From Branchiostoma floridae (lineage: Eukaryota > Chordata > Leptocardii > Amphioxiformes > Branchiostomatidae), in assembly GCF_000003815.2 (NCBI RefSeq), contig NC_049985.1, positions 5,602,692 to 5,666,691 of the forward strand: a stretch of DNA of 64,000 bases, in the 5' to 3' direction. The notes below the pieces were generated by a model. That model did not search any database. It was not told the origin of the DNA and saw only the letters and a program-made list of their open reading frames with translations. The translations under genes and the position numbers were made by a program. Shown here piece by piece: positions 12,701 to 26,100 of the stretch (position 1 is the first letter of the stretch; each line of letters opens with the position of its first letter).

Positions 12701-14033
12701 TTTAGATCTTGACCACAAATTGATGTGATCAAATTAAAGGCAGAATGTGCCTCACACAAAGATTATTCAGCAAATACTAAAGCAACTTAAGACAACAAGA
12801 TTAACAGACAAATGAGCTTGAAATTATTTCCTACACTTGCACTGCAAGTTCCACCTTATTTTGCGGCATGAAGCAAAAAATTTTCTTCAAGCACTTTTAA
12901 AGAAAACTCCATCAAACACGTGAAGAATGAATCATTTACAGTAGTGCTGAATTCCTTAAGCATTAACATTGTACAGATACTGGCAACCCTGTACCAGTGA
13001 CCACCTACACATAAGGCTGATGTGACCACTCTTTTGCCATCCCTAAAAATGTGTTTCAGAAGTCCTATGGCCATTATCCTGTTTTTAGTGACCACTCACT
13101 CACTTAAAAGTGACCACCCGGCCTGTGCACAAAACCAGATTTTCTCGGTCTCCTGAATGGTCATCTTGGACAGAATTGACTAGTAAAATCTCCTTGGTAA
13201 ATTCAATGATCATTCTCCAAGCACCCCCATGAATCTTTCTTCTATTGTTGGGACTGTTTGACACTAGTATATAAAACTGCTGTCAGTCAACACAAAGTCT
13301 TTGCCTAATGCAAACTCTTTTACAAAGTCCATAAAAGTGATCATCTTTCACACATTTAATTTACATTGTAACACACAGAGTATTTGCTTGTATAAACAAG
13401 TTTACAAGTCCACGATAGAAATGATAATCTTTTACACAGTTCATTAACATTGTGATGTACAGCATATTTGCTCGTACAAAATCTTTTACAAGTCCATAAA
13501 AGCGATAATCTTTCACACAGTTCATTTATGTTGTGATCCACAGTGTGTTTATATCAGTCACAAACTAACCTTAAGTGATGGCAAATCAAGAACTTCTAAT
13601 GATTGCTAGGAGCAGGAAAAAAACTAAGTCTTCATATCTATCGTATTCGAATCTGTATAGCTAGTTTAACTGCCCTTTGGTGTAACACACCAGCTTTGCA
13701 GGCACAAGGCACGTTATAAGCTGGTTATATTACTCTGAATGACCTGGCCCACCTAACCTTTGTACATCTATCTGCAAGCCATAGTTTGATGCTATCTACT
13801 GCCGATGCCCCTACTTTACTAGGTACCAATATGTTCTTCTCTATGATAATTCTATATATGGAAAACTTGCCATTCTATCATATCAATGATAACCTCACAC
13901 CTTTTCATGATGAATGATAACGATGAATCCGATATTTTGCGTTGAACTGTACCATGATATATACTGTCATTTCAAGTTCTGTCAAGAGCATAGAATCTGA
14001 TACAAATTTTAACGAAGAGAACAAATTTCCTAC
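9785..14033 (-). other. Probable 5' intron of the mucin-like gene
   Basis: On the minus strand a good acceptor (TTTTTTCTCCAG|ATCTGACAG) precedes the start codon by 12 bases, so the ATG exon is probably not the first exon. The interval has no supported coding exon. A more GC-rich patch at 10810-11340 has short open frames on minus but nothing recognisable; it may be regulatory. A dispersed repeat pair (ACACACCAGC...CTGGTTAT) lies at about 10325-10430 and 13683-13765, and a tandem repeat at 13316-13545. Confidence 0.4.
13316..13545. repeat. About 81-bp tandem repeat, nearly three copies
   Basis: Units share TTTCACACAGTTCAT, an ACATTGTGAT-type core, a GTATTTGCT-type core and TTTTACAAGTCCATAAAA. 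Starts fall near 13349, 13431 and 13512. The repeat stays open on the minus strand because the period is a multiple of three; I see no reason to call it coding. Confidence 0.7.
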
Positions 14034-14420
14034 CTTCAACTGACGAACTTCAGGATGAGAGAAAACAAAATCTTCCGCTAGCAGAGAGGGAAGCTGCGCA
14101 AGGCCTGGCTGCTTCCACGGTCAGGTCTAGAAGGATCTGTAGTCTTCCACAAGTCCTCTGCACTCCGGCCTTGACGAGAGGCAATTTGGCACTGCGATCA
14201 CCCAACAAGTGGCTCTGGAAGTTGTGAGGATGGGCTCATATGTGCTCTTTCAAGGCTTGACGGCATTGGTTCCTGGGCCCTTTGGTTCCCGTGGCAACCC
14301 CTTGGGTCTCCACGGCGACCATTGTCCTCCCGGGTCCTCATGTGCTGAGTCTGTGGTTCGCCCGTGGGGTGCCTCAGCCCCTCTGACGTCAAACCCTCTT
14401 TGGCATTCTAATGTGAAGAT
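14034..14420 (-). promoter_or_regulatory. Candidate non-coding first exon and promoter of the mucin-like gene
   Basis: This GC-rich patch stands out from AT-rich surroundings. On the minus strand it ends in a consensus donor (TTGAAG|GTAGGA, last exon base 14034), and the next good minus-strand acceptor is directly before the signal-peptide exon at 9784. No long frame starts here, consistent with 5' untranslated sequence. It could instead be an enhancer or belong to another transcript; an RNA 5' end would settle it. Confidence 0.35.
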
Positions 14421-17187
14421 TTGATCTAATCAGAGGCGCGACCTTCCACAATGAGGGATTGTCAAATGACCAGCAGATGTCATTCGAGTGGAAAACTGCG
14501 CTACACGAGGTGTGAATGCCGTGGCTAATCATGTTAATTACACAGGCGACAGGCATGGAATATTTATACGTACCGAGCTGGACCGTTATAACTCCAGTTC
14601 TGGGGATCTGTTGAGAACAGTTGGTACATCTCTGAATCAAAATTATATGGAAACTGCCATCGTAGTAAAATTCACTTGTGATAAATGATACTACAAGTTT
14701 TAAAACTCCCCCATTAAAGCTATGAAATGCATTTCATTGTTCTTGTTACATATACAGTAATGACATTCAAGAGGAAAATATTTCTCTTTAAAACTTTTTT
14801 TTGCGTGTGAGTGTGTGTGTGTGTGCGTGTTTCCAACTGTTTGTGGTCAGCACACCTTAAGACCCTCCAGATAGATTGTGATCATGATATCATGGATGTG
14901 GGTTCACCTTGGTCTTGTTACCTTCTATAGCAGTATCATAATTGGCAAAATGTTTGTGATTGTTTCTCCCTGGGCAAGGACATTGCAACGACCTTGCACT
15001 GGGGAAATCAAAAAACAAAGGTCAACGATAGTCTTTTGGCACTATTTCCCTTAAAATGCCTACTTTATATTCATGAATTTCAGCAGTAATTGTAGTAGCA
15101 ACGTGCATGGGTTTCTGAGAGGTTTGAGATGGTCATGAGATAGGTTTCTTTGTTGCCACACACAGAACTTTATCTTTAAGAATTTGAATTTGGAACTGTT
15201 CATATGTCAATGTTTTCCACAAGGACAGGGCCATCTGTCACAATATCATGTGTTAACATGATAGGCCTGATGTACCCTACAGGTTTTTCTGCTTGTTTGT
15301 TTATTTGTTTTTTTGTTTTGCATAAACCAGATAGTGAGTGTGAGTGGCATAAGTGTTGATCTGCCTTCAAGCCTAGCACACCAGTTTTGTACATAAAGTA
15401 TTGCAAATTATAGATTAGCCAGTGGTAGGGTCACTTGATGGTGCTCATACCAATAGGTGTGGTGGGTTCTTTGGAACATTCCAGGCATTATGTCCTATTG
15501 CAGAGGTCCTTAGCTAGATTCTCACATGTTTTAAAAGGATTTTCAAAGGGTACAAAATTGGGTTGTGCCAGGGATTTGAACCCATGACGTTAAGATTCTG
15601 AGTCTGTAAAGTAGCAGTGCCCAGAAAGTGCTAATGATAGGACTTGTATTTCTGTCAACTACACTAACCATGATCTCCAAACAGAAGTTGGATGGCAACA
15701 TTGTCATGTTTATCTATGTCACTGTTGTCTAACAGGAAACTGTTTATAGCAGAAACAGGAAGCTAATGGAACAATATTGAAACACTCTTTTTATGGGGGA
15801 CCTTTGCACAAAATTTCAACAAAAATCTTACTAGTACTTTTAAATTATTTAAGTTTGTAAATTTCATTCAACACAAGCAAATTGCTTACCTCAACTTTTA
15901 ATGAAAGTTACAAACTTTGGTATGGATTGTACCAACACAGATGAACTTTCATGCTAACAATCTTTTGTGATGCTTTCATGTGTCATTATTAATGGATATC
16001 AAGCCTGTGTTCACACACTCTCTTACTGGATGGGGTTATTGACCCCGAGAACAGTCCGGCTGGCCGCTAGGAGTGCAACTTAGTCAAGTTCCCATCGTTA
16101 AGTGCATTATTTGTTATGAGGACACAAGATGATGTAATTGGTGTAAAATCTGTCATTATAAATGGATATTAAGTTCTTTAAGTTCTTGGTTCTCTGAGTT
16201 TCTAGCCTGTGTTCACACACTGTCTTGCTGGATGGGGTTGTTGACCCAGAGAACTGTCCGGCTGGCCGCTAGGAGTGCGGTTTTAGCCAGGCCATCTAAG
16301 TTCCCATCGTTAAGTGCGTTATTTGTTCTGAGGACACTAGATGATGTAATTGGTGTAAAATCTGATTCTCCACACACGCACATGGTCCAGTGGTCCGCAA
16401 TGGGACTCAAGTGACCTCAGAAGTGACCAAGTGACTTCCCGGCTATTTTAGGATCATACCCAGCATGTTGGCTTTGTAGGTACTGAGTATGGATAGACTT
16501 TGTTCACTTCATTGGGTCTATAAATAGATGGTTTCTATACAAAATACCCAGCGTGTATTGTGCTGTCTCATATTCATATATTACACTACCACAAAGAAAA
16601 AAATTATGTACTCGGTAATCTAGTTAGCTATGCCCTATTCCTAGTATAAATGAGTACTATACAGTAGATAGAGTGCCAAGATTTGAAATCGTTAGATTTT
16701 GTTTAAACTCTTGACAATGTGAGAATCTAACAAGTCTAATATTATAGACTATATTTTTCCATTCAGTTTAATACTAGATTCTCGTCTTGCTCAATCACTA
16801 CACCCTCACAATACCTGTCTCAACAGCTTCTTTCCTTGGACTTTCAGAATATGGAACATTACTTTTTTTCTAAGGAGTTCTAATCCCACCAAATACAACC
16901 CACAAGCCTTCAAAATCAATGCGCACTGCTATCTCCTTACCTCATTAACTAAGTTCAGTACCTTAGAAGTCAGACTAGCACTGTTGTTGCATTGAGCAAC
17001 CGTTAAGAAAAGTGTTATTACAGTATGTACTTGAAAGATTCTCCAACCATTGTCCTCTTCCTAAGAGAATGTCTTTTGCTCATGACAGCCTAAAAGAGAT
17101 GTATGTTGAAAGTTATTTGAATACAGATTTAGATGATTATGAATCACATTTCAAACTTAGTTTGTGACTCTTATTTTCACCTTACAG
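14421..17187. other. No gene seen; two decayed repeats
   Basis: No exon was supported on either strand, although upstream DYNC2H1 exons would be expected on plus if the gene were compact. It contains a (TG)n tract near 14808-14830, a minus-strand tRNA-like SINE fragment at 15540-15620 (B-box-like GGGTTCAAATCCC, reverse of 15571-15583), and a direct duplication of about 200-bp period at roughly 15985-16360. Confidence 0.5.
15985..16360. repeat. Direct duplication, period about 200 bp
   Basis: Two diverged copies share GTGTTCACACACT, CTGGATGGGGTT, GTCCGGCTGGCCGCTAGGAG, TTCCCATCGTTAAGTGC and GATGATGTAATTGGTGTAAA in the same order. The second copy carries a small insertion in the middle. No function is suggested. 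Confidence 0.75.
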
Positions 17188-20100
17188 GCTGACCGTCTAA
17201 TGTTTGCCATCCACCTGGTCCACGGCATGCACCCAGAGCTGTTCCAGGAGCAGGTCAGTCACACAGATTCTGCTCTATACAGGGTTGGACAAGTTTTCTA
17301 AGATTCACTTGTCCTATTGAGCAAGAACATAGAAAATTTACTTGCCCAAACTAACTTTTCACTTGTCCGGACATTTAATTGACATTTGTCAAAAGTATTT
17401 TCAATTTCATCAATGGAATTCTTATTTTGTTTGCTGAGCTTGGCTCTATTTTTCTGCCGCTACAGGCCGTTACGCTTTGATTTGTATCCCCCATAGTATG
17501 CATGCTGTGATTTGGTCCCTAATACTTTGCGTTTCATCCTGCATAGGGGTCTTTCTGTTCTTTGAAACAAAATATATTCAAAGGTAAAAAAATTTGGCTG
17601 AGTATAAAATTGGCCCTCAAAATGCAAAAAATATTATTCCTTAGGGTTATAAAATGATATTAATGTAAAAATCATCTGTAAAAAATCCTGGCAAAAACTC
17701 TTCACTTGACACAGGCAGTATTGATGCCTTTATTGAGTTTATGAGTCACAACTCTGTGGTAAGATCTGTACACATGAATCCCACTGTTTGTGTTTTACAG
17801 GAGTGGGAGATGTTCCTCGGACTGATCATTGCAGACACCTTCAGGAGACAGGTGAGAATGGATGTGAATATTGTTACAGAAGAAAGAGAAAGTGATTTCA
17901 AACCAGGTAGCCCAAAAGAAGTCAAGGAACACTCTCTCACTGGTCGCGACAGGGAAGATTGATATACAGTATGTGTGAGTTCATTGAAACAAGGGAAATT
18001 CTCCTAGCGCTTTGGATTTGATGAACAATGGAAACAGTCAGAGTGCAAGATTCTTTCAAGATACCAGATACTTTTTGACATACCATTACTATCTCTTGTC
18101 ATCTTAGTGTAAGGTTTGCAAGTTAGTAACTGGGAAATTTTCAAAAAGGTCTAAGGGAGATTTTTTGCATTCATTTTTTTTTTTAAATCCTGCAAAAAGG
18201 TCATGGAACTTGCAAATCTTTCCCAAGGTTTTAGTGTCTCAAAAGATCAAAGGTTCAGATTTTCTTCAGAATATGTCAAAATCATCTAATAAAGTACAGT
18301 GAAATTATGTCTCCTGTACTTGCTGAAAATGCCATTTTCTTTGGTGGTTTCTTTATTTGATATTGGATACATAATTCACCCAGAGTCAATGCATAAAACA
18401 TGAGGTATCCTACAGTGCTCGCAGGAAACAGCCCATTGCAATCTGACACGTTCACACCTGATTATAGGATTTTGTGAAACCACAACNNNNNNNNNNNNNN
18501 NNNNNNNNNNNNNNNNNNNNNNNNNNNNNNNNNNNNNNNNNNNNNNNNNNNNNNNNNNNNNNNNNNNNNNNNNNNNNNNNNNNNNNTATGCTACGTAGGG
18601 ATCTGCTTGGAGATTAGTTCCTGCCCATATGGGCTAAATGCAGCAATTTGATTGTGTTACATGGGCTACTAAAGGCGAAGTACTATTGCATGTAGTGTTA
18701 CAAGACTGTACAATTAGTTAACAATAATCTAGAGCTATGCTATCACTACATCTATTGCTTACATGCCTCTTCCCTTTTGTTTAAACAGGTGTATACGAAC
18801 TCACAGAGTGTTTGCTGTACAAATTGAATGTTGTCTGTGACTGTCATTATATGTAGAACAAGCAGTTGGTCTTTACTTAACTGTTTACATTGTGTGTCTA
18901 CCTTGAGAACACTGATAAGAGTTGGATATGTCATTGTAAATGTATAAAGAACACTCTATTAAATATAAAATTATATTAATGATCGATCTATCCCATCCAC
19001 AGGACTCCCAGAAACAGCTGCGTGAGTCCCTCCCGTCATGGATCGACCAGGAACGAGCAACAGATGTCCAGCAGCTCAAGGTGAACTTGTTGAAAAACTG
19101 CTATGATCTACTAACTGCTGTAACCGTAAATGTTGAAATTTTTGCAGTGATGTTTTCACAGTGACCTCTTTTGTGCAAACTTAAACATTATATTTATGTT
19201 GATCAAGATTATTCAGGCACACTGTATTAATGTTTACAGTATATCTGTAAGTCTTGTTCAAATCCTCAAAGATTAACTCCTTGTGGGGTCTAAATTAATA
19301 AGCCTGGTAACCATACCAGCATGAGTTCTAGGGTGCTTAAAGCATTGCCTGCCAGCCCAGTTCATTAGCGCACTTTTACAGGATTGGTAACTCGAAATGC
19401 CAACTACATTGTGCACCTAAAAAGAGAGGCTGCCAGAAACAGGCCATACAATGCCTAGTAGACTGGGCCCAGGAAAGAACACTAAGCTGAACAGTAGAGA
19501 TAAAGAAATTAAGTCAGAACCATTCTGCAATAATAATGAACCTATCATAGATAAATTCTAAAGAGTTAATTAAAATTAAATTCCAGCATTGAAAAATACC
19601 AAGAAACAAAAGTAGACATTTCCATAAAAAATCTAAGACTTTCAGAGTGGTCAATGATGCGGTACACATCGGATCCTGTTCCCCATCCTTAAATCATGAC
19701 CAAGGCCACTACAGTCTTCCCACAATCTACAACACTCTCGTCGTGTCATATGCTGATCAGAGTTGACAAAGAATGGCAGATGCCACCGTCTCAAAAGCTT
19801 CTCAAGATTGCCTGTTTATCTCACGAGTATCAGTTTAATTTCCTAACTTCTTGTCATAGTATGTTACTTGCTGTGAAAGTGACCCTTGTGTCTCTGTCCC
19901 CAGACAACCTTCCCCAGCCTGCACCAGGCCTTGAACTTGGAGGACAGCGACCTGTGGCTCAACTTCTCCCGCAGCTCCCAGTGTGAGCAGGAGTTCCCCC
20001 CGCCCATCGCAAACAAGATCTCTCTCTTCCAACAGGTGGAAGAAACCATCATNNNNNNNNNNNNNNNNNNNNNNNNNNNNNNNNNNNNNNNNNNNNNNNN

Positions 20101-23100
20101 NNNNNNNNNNNNNNNNNNNNNNNNNNNNNNNNNNNNNNNNNNNNNNNNNNNNGATGAACTTTCAAGTTAAGACAAATGGATATATAATATAATTCAGTGG
20201 TAAGGACTTCTTTCTTACATGTACAGTTAAGTTTCTTAGGGAAGAAATTGTAACAGTTGTGTTTCCAATTAATATTGTGGTTCTGAAAAAATTATATGAA
20301 GGTACGTTGATGAAGGTTAGACATCCAGGTAATAAGATACATGTATGCCAAAAAGCAGTTACTCAAGAAACTGGATATCCAAATCATATCCAGATGCTTG
20401 AGTAACTTTTTTTTGGCATTCAATATGAAGATGCAAGTCTTGAACAATATCCTTGCTTGTTTCTGTAGGTTCTGCTGGTGCAGACCATCCGACCTGACCG
20501 ACTACAGAGTGCCATGAGCTTGTTTGCCCACAAGGCTCTCAGTAAGTACCTTTAAGTTCGACTTACCACACACTTCATACATTCAATCAAGCTGCAACAG
20601 ATTATTGTAAGGATGCTGTAGAATTAACACTGTTTCTTGCTTTGCAATTTAACAATAACAACTTGAGAAGTCCCTGGAACCTACACCACTTCTTCCTGAC
20701 ATCAAAAGCTATCTGACAGGTATGTCCAAGATGAAAGATACAGAATCTAGAAGTTCTGGAAGGAAAGCTGCCAGTGGTCTAAAATGTAATCGACCTTCGG
20801 TTTCCCAACACCATCCCACATCCCAAACATCATCACAATCCAACCAGAGGTTCTTAATATGTTATACAGTGGAAGCCAGTTAATTGCACGTCGGATAAAC
20901 GCACACTTTGGTCAATTGCACGGAATCCCAAAATCCCGTGGTGGTGCGGTCCAACTGGGTAACTTCGCATTATCGCACACGCCGGATAATTGCTCGGGAT
21001 TCGCTCGTAAATTGGGTGTGCAATTAAGCGGCTTCCACTTTACTGACTACAAATATCCAGAGACACATACTAACAAAGACACAGTCACACATATACAGCC
21101 TATAAAATATACCTCCATTGTTCATGCAGGTACAATAATTATGTGGCATATTGTTCCAATGTAGTGCCATCATTCATATTCCAGTTTTACTTAACTGCTT
21201 AGCCATTATAAAGGGCTAAGCCGTTTTTTTTTTCAATGCAAATATCATACCACTGGCTCAGATATTGACTGATGTATCTAGTGATAGATCATGTTAAGAC
21301 TGAGAATTACCTTTTCAGAGGATATCTTCAAGTTGATTTCTCATCTTATGCCATTATTTTCATATTCAAGTTTTACTTAGTTTGTGTGACTTCACACTGA
21401 CATTGAAGATATTATAAGGGGCTAAGCAGTTTATTTTACTTTTATCACGCCACTGATTCAAATGATTGGATGATATATCTACAGTAACTGATACTTGTGT
21501 GATAGACCATGTTTAGACGGAAAGTTATTAGATGATGTCTTCACATTGATTCTCGTTCATNNNNNNNNNNNNNNNNNNNNNNNNNNNNNNNNNNNNNNNN
21601 NNNNNNNNNNNNNNNNNNNNNNNNNNNNNNNNNNNNNNNNNNNNNNNNNNNNNNNNNNNNNNNNNNNNNNNNNNNNNNNNNNNNNNNNNNNNNNNNNNNN
21701 NNNNNNNNNNNNNNNNNNNNNNNNNNNNNNNNNNNNNNNNNNNNNNNNNNNNNNNNNNNNNNNNNNNNNNNNNNNNNNNNNNNNNNNNNNNNNNNNNNNN
21801 NNNNNNNNNNNNNNNNNNNNNNNNNNNNNNNNNNNNNNNNNNNNNNNNNNNNNNNNNNNNNNNNNNNNNNNNNNNNNNNNNNNNNNNNNNNNTACCATGC
21901 GCACACACCAAAAAGGAGACATGTACACACACACCGAGAAGGAAACACATGCGATCACACTGAGAAGGAAACACATGCGCACACACTGAGAAGGAAACAG
22001 GTGCGCACACACTGAGAAGGAAACACATGCACACACACTGAGAAAGAAACACATGCGCACACACTGAGAAGGAAACACATGCGCACACACTGAGAAGGAA
22101 ACACATGCGCACAAACTGAGAAGGAAACAGGTGCACACACACTGAGAAGGAAACAGGTGGGCACACACTGAGAAGGAAACACGTGCTCACACGCTGAGAT
22201 GGAAACACATGCGCACACACTGAGAAGGAAACACATGCGCACACACTGAGAAGGAAACACATGCGCACAAACTGAGAAAGAAACACATGCGCACACACTG
22301 AGAAGGAAACAGGTGGGCACACACTGAGAAGGAAACACGTGCTCACACGCTGAGATGGAAACACATGCGCACACACTGAGAAGGAAACACATGCGCACAC
22401 ACTGAGAAGGAGACATGTGCGCACACACTGAGAAGAAAACAGGTGCGCACACACTGAGAAGGATACACATGCGCACACACTGAGAAGGAAACACATATAT
22501 AGGGACAAATATTTGTATTTAATTTCACAGCCTTTATCAACTTTTTTTTAATCCTAGTGTTATCAACTAAACATATGCAATGTACATGTAACTGTAGCAA
22601 TTGATTATAGCATTTTTTATGACAATATCCTTAAAGTAAAGTTTGTTTTTGCCTCTGTAGTAGGTGTGTTTTAGAGATGAATGATAGAATTTTTTGCAGT
22701 GTGTCTTCATGCCGGTGTTGTTCCTTCTGTGATTCTGCAGGTTGCCATGGGCCAGGGCCAGGCCGACATAGCCATGCAGCTGCTACACGAGTGTGCCCGC
22801 AACGGGGAGTGGATGTGCCTGAAGAACCTGCACCTGGTCACGGCATGGCTGCCTGTCTTAGAGAAGGTGCGGAAACGTCTTCCATTCTCGTTTGCAGTAC
22901 ACGTTGGGGTTAGAGATTGTGCACAGATGATGATGTTCAAGGAATCAGATCAATGCACAATTCTCTGTTAGATCTTTAACTGCGTAATAAAATCATTTGA
23001 GCTTGGCTATTGACAGGTAACTTCTTGCCACAAGAGCAAAAAAAGTCTGATGACAGGAGGCAAAGGACTCTTTAAATCGGGNNNNNNNNNNNNNNNNNNN

Positions 23101-26100
23101 NNNNNNNNNNNNNNNNNNNNNNNNNNNNNNNNNNNNNNNNNNNNNNNNNNNNNNNNNNNNNNNNNNNNNNNNNNNNNNNNNCAAGGACATCCAGTGTCAA
23201 CTGTGTAGAAACATCCTGTCAATAGTGCCAAAAAATTCTTATTGACATGATCTGTTATGTTAGGTTGCAATGTCCCTATATTCATTGTATCAAGCAACAA
23301 TGACACCAATAAATGAGCAGACTCCAGGTTTATTCTAAACTGTATAGCCAAGGACGGCTGAGTGCTACAATATTGTTGTCAGTGATTCTAGAGTTATCCT
23401 AGCTCGAAGGAACATCCTTTCAATAGTGCCACAGAAATTCTAATGGTTCGGAACCTGATATTCCACTTCAGGAGTTGAACAGCCTGCAGCCCCACCAGGA
23501 CTTCCGCCTGTGGATGACAGCAGAGGTCCACTCCCAGTTCCCCACCATCCTGCTGCAGTCCAGTCTCAAGATCACGTTCGAGGTGAAAATCTTTGAATAC
23601 TACACACAGTCTTTCACTTGTTGGTGTACTTTGTCATGCACTCTTACCCAGTATTTTCAGTATGGAAGATGACATATTTATGTTACTTTGTGTCATGATT
23701 CATTCTAATCCCATCTATAGATATATTTGTAAGAATCCAGCCCGTGTTTCACTTGATCATGATGCCCACAGCACATGACTATACTGACCAGGAATCACAA
23801 TATTACCTATAGCACTTCCTCCTGATTAAAAAATCAAGATATACCATGCACATGTGGAATTTCCACTGAATAGAAGATGTGAAAAGCCAAAGTTCTAATG
23901 CCCAACATTGACCTTGACCTTCACCTTTTGAAGAACCACCTGCAGATCAGATATCATCACAATCCATCCACAGCTTGAGTTATAGTAAGTGGTTCAGAAA
24001 AACAGAAATTCCAAAACAGTACCTTCTTTATAGAGTAATTGATTATTGTGACTTTCTTTCCTCCAGGCTCCACCTGGCATCAAGAAGAACCTCCAGCGTA
24101 CTTACGATGCCTGGCCACCTGAGTTCATCGCCAAGGGTGGGAACGTGGTGCGCTCACAGGCCTTCTTCGCCCTGGCCTGGTTCCACGCTGTCTGCCAGGA
24201 GAGGAGGAACTACATCCCTCAGGTATGTAAGGCCTAGAAAAATTAACGTACACCGTCATGTAACTGAACAAGGACATACACGTATTGTGTTACTCATTTT
24301 TACAACCACTGTTCCAAGTCTTAATCTGTTAACAGCTAGAGTGTGAAGGAAGTCAGACTCTGTAACAAAGCGTGCAGAACTATTTGGAAGTCTGATCATC
24401 TAAATTGCCAGGTCAAAAATTTTATGTCTCTTGCCTGCTTGTAAGTTTAAAAAATGCAGTGTAACATGGACAAGCAGGAAGATTTTTTGTCATTTTTTCA
24501 TCATTACCTGCAAATCTTAAAGTCTCTTATACTCTGAATTTGGCAATATATGTACCACAAGTGAACCCTAGTGTACATTAATATTTTACTTCTAGCTCCC
24601 TCATTGTCCCACCTTCAGTCGGACATACATGTGTTTTGTACCTCCAGGGCTGGACCAAGTTCTACGAGTACTCTACAGCAGACCTGCGAGCAGCAGCAGA
24701 TATCATTGATCGCCTCTTCACTGGTAAGGGTCTGCTTACATGTCTGAATGATTGCATGCAAAGGGCTAATCTTGAGATAGTTCAACAGTACATGGGTCTT
24801 ACAAGACTCAGCTGTCTTGCTAAGTTGTCATTGATCCTGTCTGCAGTTGATTCTGTCACAGCTTGCTTGATAATCCTACCTTATATATTACCTTACCTTA
24901 GACCCTCCCGTAATCCTACAGCATCAGAAAAATAAAGCCATTGAACAGTAAGATTAATTGGAATCCTATTCTTCCAGTTGTTTCATTGCAGTCCATGCGA
25001 CTATTGTGTTTTACATGGATTCATAATATGCACATTCATGTATGATTTATCTTATTTAAAACCCAGAGTGCCCAGTTGCCATATGATGTACCTGTAGCAG
25101 TTGTATAAATCATTTTACAATTCTGTCCAATCACAAACAGACCAACGTGAGGTGCCATGGGAGTTTGTCCACGGGCTGTTGGAGAATGCCATCTACGGAG
25201 GCCGTGTGGATAACAACTGTGACATGTCCGTTCTGCACTCGTACCTGGTTCAGTACTTCGACAAGTCTCTGCTCGCAGGCAGCAGCTCACGGGGGAGAGG
25301 GAAGAGACTGGCACCTGGAGTCTCCATGCCTTCATCATGTCACTATGGGGTTGGTATAGGATATAATCTGTATCAGATACTGTCTTAAGATATACTGTGC
25401 ATCAGATTCTGTGTTAAGATATACTGTGTATCAGATTCTGTGTTATTTTTGTTTGTTTATACCTCTATGTCCACCAGTAATGCCAGGGACACATTTCCAA
25501 ACTGGTCTCCAGCTGGGCAGCTTGCAAAAACAAAAAGTATGATATAAAAGACAACAAAAGAAACATATGAAAATAATCGAATCAGTTAAGAGTTTAGTTT
25601 GTGTACATTTTTTGGTATACATGCATGTACATTCTTATTTTTTGTTCCTGCAAACTGATTGAAATTGTGAGCCTGACTTACATGTAAACTTGCTGCTACC
25701 ACATGCCTACAAAAATAGTGTGTTGCACTGAAAGGTCACTCCAAAGGTAACTTGTCATTTTCTTGAGAGGCAACCTAAAGATATAGTTTGCATTGTCTTA
25801 AAACAACTTTCTCTGACCTATTCCTCAACAGGACTACCAGGATGTATACACTTTTATTTTTTGTTCCCACAAACTGCCCATCCATACCTTGGTTTGAAAT
25901 TGTGACCCTGACATAGACCTACCACATGCCTACAAAAATGGTGTGTTGCACTGCACTTTTCTTGAAAGGTGTCCCTAAGATACAATTTGCATTGTCCTAA
26001 AGCAACTTTCTCTTTCTCTCAACAGGACTACCAAGATGTGATTGAGGCCCTTCATGAGGACGACAGACCAGCGTACTTCGGACTCCCCGCCAACATCGAG

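Noticed and set aside
21893-22497. CRISPR-like array
   Set aside because: Units are contiguous with no unique spacers, and the context is an animal intron.
21528-22508. Cys-rich minus-strand frames of up to 326 codons
   Set aside because: These are translations of the 26-bp minisatellite and the adjoining gap.
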